Below, in pieces: positions 37,270-49,320 of a stretch of DNA of 64,000 nucleotides (positions are counted from its first letter, which is position 1; every line of letters begins with the position of its first letter). Location of the stretch: positions 46,246,084 through 46,310,083 of the forward strand of contig CM036754.1 in assembly GCA_020796225.1 (NCBI GenBank), written 5' to 3'. The stretch comes from Arion vulgaris (lineage: Eukaryota > Mollusca > Gastropoda > Stylommatophora > Arionidae). A program made the translations under genes and the position numbers. The notes beneath the pieces were generated by a model, which worked only from the letters and a program-made list of their open reading frames with translations, ran no database searches and was not told the DNA's origin.

Positions 37270-37590
37270 ATCATTGACATTTTCTGTGTATGTCTGCTAG
37301 TATTTGTGTCCGTGACTATTAATTCATTATGATGTGACGATCATTGAGATTTTCTTGTGTATGTCTGCTAGAATTTATGTCTGTGACTATTAATTCATTA
37401 TGATGTGATGATCGTTGACATGTTCCTGTGTATGTCTGCTAGTATTTATGTCTGTGACTATTAATTCATTATGATGTGATGATCGTTGACATGTTCATGT
37501 GTATGTTTGCTAGTATTTGTGTCTGTGACTATTAATTCATTATGATGTGATGATCGTTGACATGTTCCTGTGTATGTCTGCTAGAACCTC
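37270..37590. repeat. 71-bp tandem repeat, about 4.5 units
   Basis: Units begin GATGTGATGATCGTTGACAT and contain GTGTATGTCTGCTAGTATTT and CTATTAATTCATTAT. Confidence 0.93.
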
Positions 37591-37594
37591 TGTC

Positions 37595-38590
37595 CATGTG
37601 GGTTGGGGTACATCATGACCTTCCAAATAGACCGACGTGTTTTGACTATCTATGTAGATCATAGGATGGCCATGAGACACAAATTCGCACAGGTAAAAGC
37701 TTATCTGAGAGTTTCTGTGGACACAAATCATCCTCTGCATAAATCCATAAATGAAAACAAGGGCAGACGGTTGAAGAGAGGCCTATCCTGGATGGCAGAA
37801 GATGTTATTAAACAGGTCTGTACTCTAGATGAGCTTAGGCATGGTGAAGAATGGATGCCTATATCAGATGATATGACTGCTTACACCAGGGTTGTCAGTA
37901 CACTTGGACGCTGCTGTGGAGAATGGACCTCGGGCGTCGTCGATGGGGAGATTCTTGCACTCATAGATCAGCACTCCCATCCAGGTGATATCATTATGTA
38001 CATTGATGGCTCTTTCAGACGCGGAACCAGATCATCATGGGCTTATTCAGCACAACGAAACGGTCACACACTTCATGAGGACTGCGGCGATTTCGATACA
38101 ACGACATCGAGCATGACTATGGAGATCACTGCTGCCTCCAGGGCTCTCTCATGGGTGGCTGAGCAACAGGTAACCCATACGATTATCATATCAGACTCGA
38201 TGAATATGCTTCAAATGATTGAATCTGGAAGTATGCGTGTGGAATGGGTGGACATCATTCGGAGATCACATCTCAAGAAAATGACTTGGCTGGAGTGCAA
38301 GGTAATAAGCGTGCTGGCTTTCTTGCAAACAATGCTCCGACTCAAGCGGGCAGAAGTATGGACAGATCCGATATCATCAATGCGGTACGCTCTCAGTTAT
38401 GTTACATGGGCAAGTCTCAGACACTGGAACAAGTTCGAGAATTAGACGTTAAGTTTAGACATGCCAGACAGTGTCGTCTTCATGGTAGGGAGAGAAGATA
38501 TAGTAATCAACTTCTCATGGGTACAGTGAGCAAGTGGATTTTGGGATGGCTGCTGCAGTGAAGGACAGAGCACGAATCGGAATGCCTAAC
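37595..38590 (+). mobile_element. RNase-H-bearing LINE fragment
   Basis: One open frame to 38,445 covers the linker and RNase H: FAQVKAYLRVSVDTNHPLHK, GRRLKRGLSWMAEDVI, GDIIMYIDGSFRRG (Asp), TTTSSMTMEITAASRAL (Glu), IIISDSMNMLQMIESG (Asp). A frameshift near 38,290 moves the end into another frame (GVQGNKRAGFLANNAPT in place of GNERAD). The final catalytic Asp is replaced by Gly (KRAG). The C-terminus reads VRELDVKFRHARQC and ends before 38,590. Same family as 35,274-36,619; no duplication found at its ends. Confidence 0.82.
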
Positions 38591-39686
38591 GTGCCATGGC
38601 GTCGATCGCATAACATGCCCATGTTTATCTGATTATGTCCATCTAGATAGACAATGCAATCAGTGAAGCTGGTATCCTGTGACTATCAATTTGAAATCAA
38701 ATACTGTCTTTGTATGTAGACTGCCTGTGATAATGAATAAGAAAATTATATAACCATCTACTGAAAGATATTATGCACCTATGTGTCTTGTCTGGAGTTC
38801 ACTAAAATCATCTAGTAATAACTAAGTCATGGTTGAATTTGTTAATTGAAACAACATTTTTTTGAAATTTTCTCTACACCCAATATGTCTGCATTAAATC
38901 TTATACATTTACTGTGCCAGGTTTTTTTTCAACCAGACATGTCAAATTTGTGATAATAGAGAAATTTGTATATCTTGCTGCATCAAGTAGTATACAACTA
39001 TTTTGTGATAAATTATTGTTTTTATGTATGTTAATGTTTCAGTTCATTTGCTTATTTGTAAATTGAATAAATATGACCAAAACAAAGCCAGAAATTGTTG
39101 CTTAATTTTTTAGAGTGTTTGTCTTCATGTGCGTTTGTTTGTATATTGTAAGACAGAGAAATTTGAAATGCATTTGACAGCAGGGAAGAGAAGAATGGAC
39201 AAATGGAAGTAGTAAATTTATGTTTTATTTTTAAAGTAATAAGTATTGGGTTTTTTTTCATCATCATATAGAGGTTTCTAACCTTCAGAGATTTATGTGG
39301 ATCTACTGTCCTGGACATGCGAGAGATCAGACATGCTTGCACCGATTGTTGGGGAGTTTAGGTAGATAAGGGGGTGTTTTATGGTCTCGTATCGAACTAA
39401 TGTTAGATAAGGAAATTAAATTTTACGTTGAATCAATCCAGCGATTTAAGTAGTTTGGAATGACACATTTTACAAATAAAGCTGGATGCTGGATGGATGC
39501 AAAGAGAGGAGTGTGTTTGTGCAAGACATGGGCACCATCAGCATACACACCCTTCGACATCTGTTGGGGAGACTGAGACATTGCAGCCACCGTCATGTTG
39601 GGTCAAACAGCGCTCTAGAATATGAACAAATTATCTAGTCAGATGAAGTTGCTGGTACGGCAACAACGTGGATTCAAACTGGCACA
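38591..39686. other. Non-repetitive spacer, no gene seen
   Basis: About 1.1 kb, AT-rich, with no recognised ORF, RNA or repeat. AATAAA-containing GAATAAATATG at about 39,064 could be incidental. Confidence 0.5.
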
Positions 39687-41545
39687 GATAATAAGAGTAG
39701 AGACTCATATAATAGCCGTCCATCGCAAGCGATGATGACAACAATCTCAGACGTGTACTGTTGCACCTCTCTGGTGTGTGCGGAGGTGACTGTAGAGTCC
39801 AATCCTAGAACAGAATCCCCGACCACAGGTGGGGCATACATGATCAAGGTTAGACATGTGCGTGTTGTGTGCTCTGTCTTTCGCGCTGCTCGTTTTCTCT
39901 GTGACTCAACAATACGATGATTCTCAGCTATTCGGGTTCCTCTTTGTTGTTACAGCGCCACATTTGGCGATCTTGCGCAAGGATTCCCAGCACGTATTGT
40001 CTATATCGAAGCATTTCAGAGACACTTTAAGAGTGTCTTTAAAGCGTTTTTCTGTCCACCAGCTAAACGTCTGCCCCTTCAAGCTCGCCATACATCAACT
40101 GTTTTGGGATGCGTTTATCAGGCATTCGAGCAACGTGACCGACCCATCTCAGTTGGGCCTTCTGCAACAGGGTGTTGACGCTTGGGATCTTTGCTCTTGT
40201 GAGGACTTCGGTATCTGGAATTTTGTCCTGCCAGTTTATTTTTAGTATTCTGCGTAGACAGCTTGTGTGGAAATGGTTTAATTTTCTTGCGTGTCTGCTA
40301 TACACTGTCCATGTCTCGCTTGCGTACAGCAGCGTTGTTAGCACTATGGCCTGGTAAACTTTCAGCTTTGTGACTATGCTTATCCCCTTCCGTTCCCACA
40401 CAGTGACACGTAACCTTCCGAACGCAGCACTGGCTTTGGATATCCTATTGTGGACCTCAGAATCTCTGTTTGCCGATCTGGATAGGAGGCTGCCAAGATA
40501 AGCAAAGTTGTCCGTTGACTGGAGACGCTGGTGTTTAATGTTGATGACTGGATCGTAATACTGTTCTCTAGGGGCGGGCTGGAACATGACCTCTGTTTTT
40601 GGTGTTAATGGTGAGGCCAAACCTATCACAAGCCATTGAGAACTTGTCCATGTAAGTCTGCATTTCTTCCTCAGAGTTGGTAGCGAGGGCACAGTCATCA
40701 GCAAACAACAGGTTTTAGATAGTTGATTCTTTTACCTTGGTGGAGGATTTTAACCTCCGAAGATTGAATAGGTAACCGTCTGTCCTGTATCTAATCTTTA
40801 CCCCATGTTCGTCGACTTCCCAAAAGACATCCGTGAGCATGGCAGCAAACATCATGCTGAAGAGTGTTGGGGCCAGTACACAGCCCTGTTTGACGCCGTT
40901 GGTGACATGGAAGGCTTCCGACAGCTCCCTTCGTCAAGTACACGTGCCATCATGCCCTCGTGAAACTGTTGGACGATCTTGATGAATTTCCTTGGGCATC
41001 CAAATTTTTCCATGATCTTCCATAGACCCTCCCTGTTAACGTGTCGAAAGCCTTTGTCAGATCGACAAAGACCATATAGAGGTTACGGTGCTGCTCTTGG
41101 CATTTCTCCTGTAGTTGGCGAGCAGCAAATATCATGTCTGCTGTTCCACGACCTGCTCTGAAGCCACATTGGGTCTCAGGGAGTAAGTCCTGTTCCAGGT
41201 GATCGATTAATCGATTGAGGAGGACTCTGGCCAGTATTTTGCCAGCGATTGACAGAAGGAGATCCCCTGTGGTTATCGCAGGCCTGGCGGTTTCCTTTCC
41301 GCTTGTACAGGTGGACAATAGTGGCATCCTTTAATTCCTGTGGCACACGTTCGTTGCACCAAATGGATGTAAATAACTCTGTCAATTTTAGCATCAACGT
41401 GGGCCCTCCTTCTTTGTAGACTTCGGTTGGTATTGAGTCCGCACCCGGTGCCTTCCCGCTGGACATCTGGCTTGTTGCCTTCTTGAGACTCATACAGCTT
41501 TGTTGTTCTACTAACTGGCATTGATAATAAGAGTTGAGACTCATA
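39687..41545 (-). mobile_element. LINE (second family), reverse-transcriptase fragments, bounded by 23-bp direct repeats
   Basis: GATAATAAGAGTAGAGACTC-ATA at 39,687-39,709 recurs at 41,523-41,545 with one mismatch; I take this as the target duplication. The minus strand encodes, in order: KKATSQMSSGKAPGADSIP, LLSIAGKILARVLLNRLIDH, QCGFRAGRGTADMIFAARQL, VFVDLTKAFDTL (motif A Asp), then after a shift CLLMTVPSLPT (FADDCALAT in another frame), FAYLGSLLSRSANRDSEV, TLLYASETWTVYSRHARKLN, QLRWVGHVARMPDKR and PKQLMYGEL. Frameshifts and an internal gap make it inactive. Its 3' UTR (39,717-40,060) is repeated at 52,085-52,208 plus 53,284-53,455 and at 54,965-55,190. Confidence 0.87.
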
Positions 41546-41699
41546 CAGCTTTGTAGTTCAATACAAAAACAATTCAGTATACAAACAAACACAAAAGTTC
41601 ATGATAAAATAAAGACAACATGAACAAAACTTAGAAGGTTTGACAAACACAGACCTGTAGATACAAACAGGTCAGGACATAAACCCATAATGACAGATC

Positions 41700-41937
41700 A
41701 GGAGGAGAAAATAGGTGGGTGGGGCATACCACACTGAAAACACATTCGAGCATCACTAGATGAGCACTTGAGTGGAACCCGCAAGAGAAATAGAAATGAG
41801 GGATGTCTCAAACATACCTTAAGACAAGGTTGCGTATTATCCCCGCTGCTGTTCATCACATATATTGACCAAATCTGTAAAAAGCTAACACCAGCGAAGG
41901 AATCAACCTCGGAGAACTCTTAAACGAATTTCTTTTT
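41700..41937 (+). mobile_element. LINE (GAA-tail family), RT part before catalytic motif; split by nested LINE
   Basis: Reads GCLKHTLRQGCVLSPLLFIT, YIDQICKKLTPAKE and, at its end, NEFLF. The next residues, ADD, are at 43,275, across the nested element. It is therefore the left half of the element completed at 43,263-43,990. Confidence 0.82.
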
Positions 41938-43262
41938 AGTTTAGTTTAGTCTAGTCGTCGGATCACCATCACTGCACGTCGAACAAATTAGTCCATAAGT
42001 GCTCCGATCTCTCCCTCAGTATGTCCATCAGCGTGTGGCGACTAACGACACCGGTTCTTTGTTGGTTTACAATTCTTCTTTGTCTGCCAGCATAGCGTTC
42101 TTGTCGAGCTACACCACACTTAACTTTGAGTTCTTGCAGTCTGGTTAGTGTTGTGGATTCACCGCTATTACGTGAATCATGTACACGCCCTCTCTCCCTT
42201 AAGGAATTTATAATAGCCTGGTCCATTGCTCGTCCGCTTTGGACAGCAGTCATACCTGCAAGCATATCCGCACGTTCATTCCCCTTACACCTGCATGCCC
42301 TGGCACAAAAATAAAACTGATCTTTGTCAGCTTAGACCTCCCCAGCGATTCTATCCAATGTCTCCTAGCCCATCCTGTTTCAATCTTCCTGAGCATACTC
42401 ATTGAGTCACTGAGAAAACATGCATGGATAAAAGTCTGTGATTCTAGCCAAATCATCGCTTTGGTAACCACCATGATTTCCATAGTGAGACTGCTTGTAG
42501 TCACGGCAAAACCACCAATGTCTTCCTTCACAACATCACCTCCGACCTGAGCAGTGAAAGCCCACGAGCTCCGCACATGTCGAATCACCGAACCATCCGT
42601 ATAAATGATTACATCATGCTCAGATGCGTTCTCAGAAATTAATGCCTGAACCTCTGCCTCCACAACAAGTGGGTTATGTTGCCTGCATTCTTTATCAAGT
42701 TCGATGCATACAGAAAAGGATGTAGCGATTCCTCTTGGCACTGGTATCCATTCTTCACCGGGATCAATGTCTTCAAGTGTACACACCTGTTCAATACAGT
42801 CCTCGGCCTGACCCATACAAGATTTTCCTCTTTTAACCTATTTCCTTTTTGTCTCTTTATTTCCAAGTGCAGAGGATGTTGTTTGTCAGCATTGACTCGA
42901 AGGTATGCTCGTGCACGGCTCATCAGTATTCTATACTCCATAGTAGGATAGTCAAGGAGATAGCGCATCGCCCTGCACGACGTGTCTTTAGTGCAACCAA
43001 GATATTGCGCATCGCCTCGTTCTGTATTCTTTCCAGTAGTTCTATCTGACTATGACTGAGAGTCAGGATCGCCAGCGCATACTCAAGCACAGAAAGGACC
43101 AGACCCTGGTATAAAAGACAAAGATGGCGCTGTTCACAATCCGCCGCAGCCATTACCCTCATCGCCAGCAAACCTTTCCTCGCCTTCATTATCACATGAG
43201 CTATGTGTTCCGTAAAAGCTAGACTACGATCAAAACGCAACCCCAGGTATTTCATAGACTGA
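41938..43262 (-). mobile_element. 5'-truncated RNase-H-bearing LINE nested in another LINE, 12-bp TSD
   Basis: Perfect duplication GAATTTCTTTTT at 41,926-41,937 and 43,263-43,274. On the minus strand: KYLGLRFDRSLAFTEHIAH, RHLCLLYQGLVLSVLEYALA, LERIQNEAMRNIL; then RNase H with DVIIYTDGSVIRH (Asp), TTSSLTMEIMVV (Glu), FLSDSMSMLRKI (Asp) and FVPGHAGVRG, after which a one-base shift is needed to read GNERAD-like sequence. The C-terminus reads VKCGVARQERYAGRQRRIVN and ILRERSEHLW. The tail is CTAAACTAAACT. It is the same family as 35,274-36,619, also with a 12-bp duplication. Confidence 0.92.
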
Positions 43263-43990
43263 GAATTTCTTTTTGCAGATGATCATGCAATCATATCAAC
43301 AACAGAAGAACAGCTATGACAACACATTAACAGACTCCAGTTAGCATGTAACGAATACAACATGAGAATAAACATCGACAAAACCGAAGTAATGACATTC
43401 GCCAGAGAGGAAAGCATTACCAATATCTCCATCGACAATCACCCATTAAAACAAGTAAAAGACTTCACATACCTGGGGAGCATTTTTCAGCAAACGGAAA
43501 AATAACTAATGAAATTCAACACAGATGCAACAAATCAAATGATAGAGCTAATGGCGCCAATTTTAAAATGCAAACGTCGCCATGAGCACAAAAAGAGCAA
43601 TGTTCAACACAATCTTTCTCCCCACATTATGCTACCAGTGCAAACCTGGACACTGACAAAAATGATAGAAGAAAACTAGTCACGACAGAGATGAAGTGTC
43701 TACGCAGAATGCTGAAGTATTAAGAAGAGACCGGGTTGAGAAATGAAGACATCAGGAAAAAGTGGGTACAACATCAGTACTAGACTTCATCAAGAAACAA
43801 CAAATTAATTGGTTCGACCACATAAGCAGATTACTAACAGACAGTGCACCTCAAAGAGCTGCTCCGATACAATGGGTACAAAGCAAAAGACCGACCACGC
43901 AAAAGATGGATCACAGAGGCGACGAAATACCCTATCTATGAAGAGCACACAAGGAACTGTTTTATAAATCTCTTCTTGACCTGACACTGT
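43263..43990 (+). mobile_element. LINE (GAA-tail family), right half
   Basis: Begins EFLFADDHAIISTTEE, the catalytic FADD motif, then YNMRININKTEVMTFARE, VKDFTYLGSIFQQTE, TTEMKCLRRMLKY, VGTTSVLDFIKKQQINWF and DSAPQRA, with frameshifts. It closely resembles 62,950-63,430 on the minus strand (VGTTSVLGFIKKQQIKWF). It ends where SINE A starts. Confidence 0.85.
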
Positions 43991-44024
43991 AAGGCAAACA
44001 TGATTGGGGAAAAGAAGATAGCCA

Positions 44025-44255
44025 AGTTTGGTCTCTGTGGCTAAGTGTTTAAGACCTTGCCTTTCGAATCGGGACCGCCGTTCTGTTCACAATTGCATTT
44101 TTTCCAGGGACCCTAGGATTATTGCAGGAGCTACGGAGTTTGTGCAATATTCTCTACAGGTGGCGTACCATTTCTGCGGAGAGGGGCGAGCCATATGGGT
44201 AAGCCCGGTACATGAAGTATATCCTTCGGCTTTAAACCCATTCCACTGAAGTCAT
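44025..44255 (+). mobile_element. SINE A, tRNA-derived
   Basis: A-box-like TGTGGCTAAGTGTTTAAGA, B-box-like CTTTCGAATCGGGACC, then GCCGTTCTGTTCACAATTGC, GACCCTAGGATTATTGC, GTACCATTTCTGCGGAGAGG and GGGTAAGCCCGGTACATG. Directly follows the 3' end of a LINE fragment. Confidence 0.75.
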
Positions 44256-44772
44256 TGAAGGAGGAACTTGTTTGCATACAAATTATCAAAGATTTCCAGC
44301 AAGAAGTAAATTAGAATTGTTCATGTTTGTACAGCTACTAAACAAACCTTGATATATAAATAAAACAAGATACGTTCTTGTGTTGAAGTGGCTTGCCTCG
44401 TTCTGAGAATAGAATTTAACTATACGAATATGATAAGCTTCCCTGATAAACAGCTTTAACATTACGAATTTTCCCATCTCACATTCGAAGGTGTTTTATT
44501 CAAACAATTATTTGATATATTTTTGGTGTATAATTAAATTATATGTAGATTGACATGAAAATTGGGGCATATCTTTTACAGGACTTAGCCATCAACAACG
44601 GTAAAGGAGTCGTCGATTTTTCTAAGCACTACTTATACGTTCAGTAGTTTGTCATTGCTTTCTAAACGGTGAGGTATATTTTTACGTTTCGTAAAAATAG
44701 ACCACGTAAACAAATTTGCTTCCAAACTGCCTTCCGCGGAGTTTGAACCAGGTTGTTATCGAGCTCACTGTC
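44256..44772. other. Spacer, nothing recognised
   Basis: AT-rich sequence with no repeat, RNA or coding signal that I can support. Confidence 0.5.
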
Positions 44773-44774
44773 GC

Positions 44775-45945
44775 TTAAGATACAGAACAACGACATAACG
44801 TAGATTACAGCAGGTAAATGTATGAAATACAGTTTTGAATTCTGTAGATACAGCAGGTAAATGTATGAAATACAGTTTTGAATTCTGTAGATACAGCAGG
44901 TAAATGAATGAAATACAGTTTTGAATTATGTCGATTACATCAGGTAAATGTATGAAATACAGTTTTGAATTCTGTAGATACAGAACAACCACATAACGTA
45001 GATTATATCAGGTAAATGTATGAAATACAGTTTTGAATTTGTAGATACAGATAAATTATGAAATAAGTTGAATATTGATTAATCAGGTAAATGTATGAAA
45101 TACAGTTTTGAATTCTGTAGATACAGAACAACCACATAACGTAGATTATATCAGGTAAATGTATGAAATACAGTTTTGAATTCTGTAGATACAGAACAAC
45201 CACATAACGTAGATTACATCAGGTAAATGTATGAAATACAGTTTTGAATTCTGTAGATACAGAACAACCACATAACGTAGATTATATCAGGTAAATGTAT
45301 GAAATACAGTTTTGAATTCTGTAGATACAGAACAACCACATAATGTAGATTATATCAGGTAAATGTATGAAATACAGTTTTGAATTCTGTAGATACAGAA
45401 CAACCACATAACGTAGATTATATCAGGTAAATGTATGAAATACAGTTTTGAATTCTGTAGATACAGAACAACCACATAACGTAGATTATATCAGGTAAAT
45501 GTATGAAATACAGTTTTGAATTCTGTAGATACAGAACAACGACATAACGTAGATTACATCAGGTAAATGTATGAAATACAGTTTTGAATTATGTAGATAC
45601 AGAACAACCACATAACGTAGATTATATCAGGTAAATGTATGAAATACAGTTTTGAATTCTGTAGATACAGAACAACCACATAATGTAGATTATATCAGGT
45701 AAATGTATGAAATACAGTTTTGAATTCTGTAGATACAGAACAACCACATAACGTAGATTATATCAGGTAAATGTATGAAATACAGTTTTGAATTCTGTAG
45801 ATACAGAACAACCACATAACGTAGATTATATCAGGTAAATGTATGAAATACAGTTTTGAATTCTGTAGATACAGAACAACGACATAACGTAGATTACAGC
45901 AGGTAAATGTATGAAATACAGTTTTGAATTCTGTAGATTTTCATA
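44775..45945. repeat. 68-bp tandem array, about 17 units
   Basis: Units GTAGATTATATCAGGTAAAT, GTATGAAATACAGTTTTGAA, TTCTGTAGATACAGAACAAC, CACATAAC. The first units (44,775-44,935) are shortened versions. Each unit has CAG|GTAAAT, a good match to a 5' splice donor. Frames read through on the minus strand (IQNCISYIYLI) are artefacts. Confidence 0.96.
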
Positions 45946-46374
45946 TACGAAATGTTGCTCTGGTACCAAAAATAAGAAAGTGTTAAAGAGATGTATGTGA
46001 CTCGAGTGTTGCGAGCCCCTACTACAGGTTAATCCCTTAACAAAATAAACATCATTTTTACAGAATGTTTTTAGGTATTTGTGTGCCATTTTAGCCTATC
46101 CACTGCCAGTTTGATATATATTTCATTTTGTGAAGATGGGATGTGAACTTTCGGAAAGAAAGAAGCTTCAGGGCAGACCACTGCTTAGATAGACCTATAG
46201 GAATATCTGCGAATGCTCAATGAAGGGCTTTACTAGCGGTACGAACTAAATGTGAAAACTAGCTGATGACCGATCTACATGGAGAATCTAGAGATACGAA
46301 CTAATGGTGAAAACTTTAATATTACACTGAAATATTATAAGGCATGAGAAGAGAAAGTACTAAGAAGCATAGGA

Positions 46375-47400
46375 ATGTAATACGTTGAGCCCACGTGGTC
46401 GCAAGGTACCATACAACGAAATCAACCGATTCTCCAGAGCAAATCGACTGCGATCATCCGAGGAACGTGATCGGATGGCTGTGACCTGGACATCGTGAGC
46501 TCCTAAATGGCCAGTATCATTGAAATGGGTGGCTACAGGGGTCACAGAGAATTGGCGTATGTCGCGCAAGTGTTGGGCGAATCGGTCACTGAGCCTCTTG
46601 CCTGTTTCGCCTATATCAGCCTTGCTACACCGCTTACAGATAATGGCATAGATAAGATTACGGGACTCACGCGTGAAACCATCTTCAATAACAAACGTGG
46701 CTAAAGGAAAAGATACAGTACGCGTCTGTATCACATAAGCACACGTATTGCAACGCCGACGGCCACACTGGACAGTGCCAAAATGACTGGATATTGGATT
46801 TAAGGCGACTGTGTACCAACAAATCCTTAAGACTTCTGTCCCTTCTGTAAGCCACCAAAGGATAATTGTGGAAGACAGAACGGGTCTCAGGATCTGACTT
46901 AAGGATAGACAGATGACGGAATAAAACATTTTTCACCAGTGAACTATGGGGTGGAAAGTTAAGATAAGTTTTACTCTGTCAGAGTTAGTAGTCCTATGCT
47001 GGCTGGATGGCCTGCTGGCGAATGATTTTCTGAACTCGATGCATAGCAGATACAAGAACCCTCTCCGGGTATAGGCGCCTGAGAAAGAAATCAAGGATCT
47101 CGTGAGCTCTATTAAGAAAATCATCGTCCTTGCTACAGAGGCGACGAAGGCGCAAGAGTTGAGAGAATGGCAAATAATCACGACAAGCCCGGGGATGGGA
47201 AGAAGTATACAGGGGAAAACTATGTGCATCAGTAGGCTTGTAATATACTGATGTAGTGATAGTGGATAGGCGTAAGGTGATAGTAATGTCAAGAAAGTTG
47301 ACACAAGTAGTGGAGATGTGAGAAGTAAAACGAATAGCATTTGCATATGTAATTGCTGGATACTTTCTCTCAAAGCTTTTAGTTTGTCTAGAAAGTTAAT
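46375..47400 (-). mobile_element. Penelope-like element fragment: RT C-terminus plus GIY-YIG endonuclease
   Basis: Minus strand from about 47,400: remnants of the RT C-terminal region in shifted frames (FLRRLYPERVLVSAMHRVQK), then FHNYPLVAYRRDRSLKDLLV. After another frameshift near 46,800 it reads CGRRRCNTC (a C-x4-C-x2-C cluster), LIYAIICKRC and ADIGETGKRLSDRFAQHLRD, then VATHFNDTGH. This is the GIY-YIG-type nuclease of Penelope-like retroelements (Y-x-IGET-x-R order, with Ala-Asp in place of the usual x-Tyr). About 115 bp at 47,218-47,335 are nearly identical to 52,580-52,698, part of the other Penelope-like copy. Frameshifted and dead. Confidence 0.82.
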
Positions 47401-47404
47401 AATT

Positions 47405-47520
47405 CCTCTCTCGTCTACCGTTATACGTTACATAGTGCCTGCAAGTAATTTCTCCATACCGCTCTATCCTGGGCAACTCGCTCAATCTCCTCCATGGAAC
47501 CGAGACCGATATTTTCTAGA
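47405..47520 (-). pseudogene. LINE 3' end fragment
   Basis: Reverse complement of ACGTTACATAGTGCCTGCAA and CTCAATCTCCTCCATGGAAC; same 3' ORF end as 16,990-17,100 (GGAGATTGGGCGAGTTGCCT). Confidence 0.65.
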
Positions 47521-47825
47521 AAGTTACGTCCTTGTAAATAAACATGCAATGTTGTGTGTGGAGGGTGGATAGTTACATCCTTGTAAATAAACATGCAATG
47601 TTGTGTGTGGAGGGTGGAAAGTTACATCCTTGTAAATAAACATGCAATGTTGTGTGTGGAGGGTAGAAAGTTACATCCTTGTAAATAAACATGCAATGTT
47701 GTGTGTGGAGGGTGGAAAGTTACATCCTTGTAAATAAACATGCAATGTTGTGTGTGGAGGGTGGAAAGTTACGTCCTTGTAAATAAACATGCAGTGTGTG
47801 TGTGTGTGTGTGGAGGGTGGTCATC
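47518..47825. repeat. 49-bp tandem array, about 6 units
   Basis: Units AGTTACATCCTTGTAAATAA, ACATGCAATGTTGTGTGTGG, AGGGTGGAA. The last unit ends in a (TG)n run at 47,793-47,811. Confidence 0.95.
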
Positions 47826-47859
47826 ACAAGCGATGATAACAACAGTCTCAAACGATTGT

Positions 47860-48065
47860 CTCGTCCGAGTGGTTACCGGGGCCCAAATTTGGGATGTAAA
47901 GAATAGAACCACTGTTACCTGTCACGCATGACATAAGAGACGGCTAAGGAGGTTTGGCTGAAATCGGATGCACGTGCCCGCTAGGGAATGCTAACCCGAA
48001 ACAAATGCTTGCAGAAAACGGATGCACCAGGCCGTAAGGCGCATAACATGGTGCAACGACCCTCA
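47860..48065 (+). mobile_element. SINE related to family B
   Basis: TCGTCCGAGTGGTTACCGGG resembles an A box, followed by CCACTGTTACCTGTCACGCA, GAAATCGGATGCACGTGCC and GCGCATAACATGGTGCAACG, a divergent relative of SINE B. Confidence 0.55.
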
Positions 48066-48159
48066 CAATGAGGAATGGGATAACGGATTCTACGGTCGCC
48101 AATCTGACTCGAAGATTTAGCCACGTAGTAAGGATGTCAGACCTACCATCACGAGGGTG

Positions 48160-48390
48160 GCCAAAACTTACTGTTGGAAGAGGTCGGCACAAATGGGGAA
48201 GCAGAAATCAGGAATTATATCCTACAAAACTGCCCCCAGTATGCAGACTTGAGAAGAAAGAGGTGGCCACTTACACCAGCGTCCAAGACAAATTGTATGG
48301 CATGGCTGATAATCAGAGACAGACGGCTGCCTTTATTAGAGAATCCGAAATCCCAATCTAGTGAGAACGCAGAAGAAGAAGAAGAAACGT
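48160..48390 (+). pseudogene. LINE ORF C-terminus with GAA tail
   Basis: In two frames: EIRNYILQNCPQYADLRRKR and KLYGMADN-like, QTAAFIRESEIPI then stop. The C-P-x-Y-x-x-x-R signature is the distal C-terminus of I/Jockey-like ORFs. (GAA)n follows at 48,368-48,388. Confidence 0.7.
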
Positions 48391-48649
48391 GTGTTGTTGT
48401 TGCACAACTTTGATGACAGTAGAGTCCAATCCTGGAATACAATCCCCTACCAATATAGGTACTCAGGTCCGTGCGGTATATTTTATTAGTATGATGCAAG
48501 TCTTTGAAAAGCTGCCCCTTAAATGTTTTTTCTTTAAAATAACCATTCGTTAATTAGGGATATGTAATCTAAAATGGCAGCCAATGTAGATTCATTAGAA
48601 ATTAATGACAGGTGTCTAAGTTTTGTTTGGCTTATTGAACTTCAGATGG

Positions 48650-48803
48650 GGTCAAAGGCGCATAGAGACAGCGCTGCGCCAGGATTAGTGAGCTAGCACT
48701 AATCAAGATCCTACCCCACCTCAACGTTATGACCCTGGTAACAGATAAATGTTCCTGTCTGGCTAAGCGGGTAGGAATCGAGGGAGAGCTACAGGTAGTG
48801 GTA
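48650..48803. repeat. Left half of an unclassified repeat interrupted by a DNA transposon
   Basis: GGGTCAAAGGCGCA, CTAATCAAGATCCTACCCCA, GTCTGGCTAAGCGGGTAG and GCTACAGGTAGTGG match the reverse complement of 22,640-22,796. The repeat continues at 50,981 (GTAGTGCAGAC...). Confidence 0.75.
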
Positions 48804-48905
48804 TAGTCTGTCCATTAATTCGTGAGCACGTTTGAAATTGATTTTCTCGAAAACTACCTGTTGAATCTCAGTGATTTTTTTCATGCAGCCTTAGAATATC
48901 CATGA
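48804..48905. repeat. Left terminal inverted repeat of the DD82E transposon
   Basis: Inverted match to 50,877-50,978 with three mismatches; starts TAGTCTGTCC. Confidence 0.95.
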
Positions 48906-49320
48906 CGCTAAAATAAAGCTAACCAGTAGTCCATAGATGCTACGGATTTTGCACATCTGCGAATTCCTTTGATCTTTTATGACAATTGCAAATACGCGGG
49001 CTCAAATTTTAGATTTTACAGTATCCCTAGAATTTGTCCATGTCAATTCTATTCATAGGTGTATCTCCATATTAACTTTTGATAGGTCAAGTAATTAAGT
49101 GTGTTGCCCTTTATGTGCAATCGTGAACTTGGATACAATATGCAACAGTTAGTCCTCCCTTCGGTCACCATTAGACCCCAGGGTGTCTTAACTTCACCAC
49201 AAATTGTATGATGGTAGACGCATTTGGATATGGAAATGTATACGTTGCTATTTCTCAGTCTGTAATCAAAATATGATTTGTATCATCCCGAATCTGACGA
49301 TTCCATGAGGTTGATAATTG

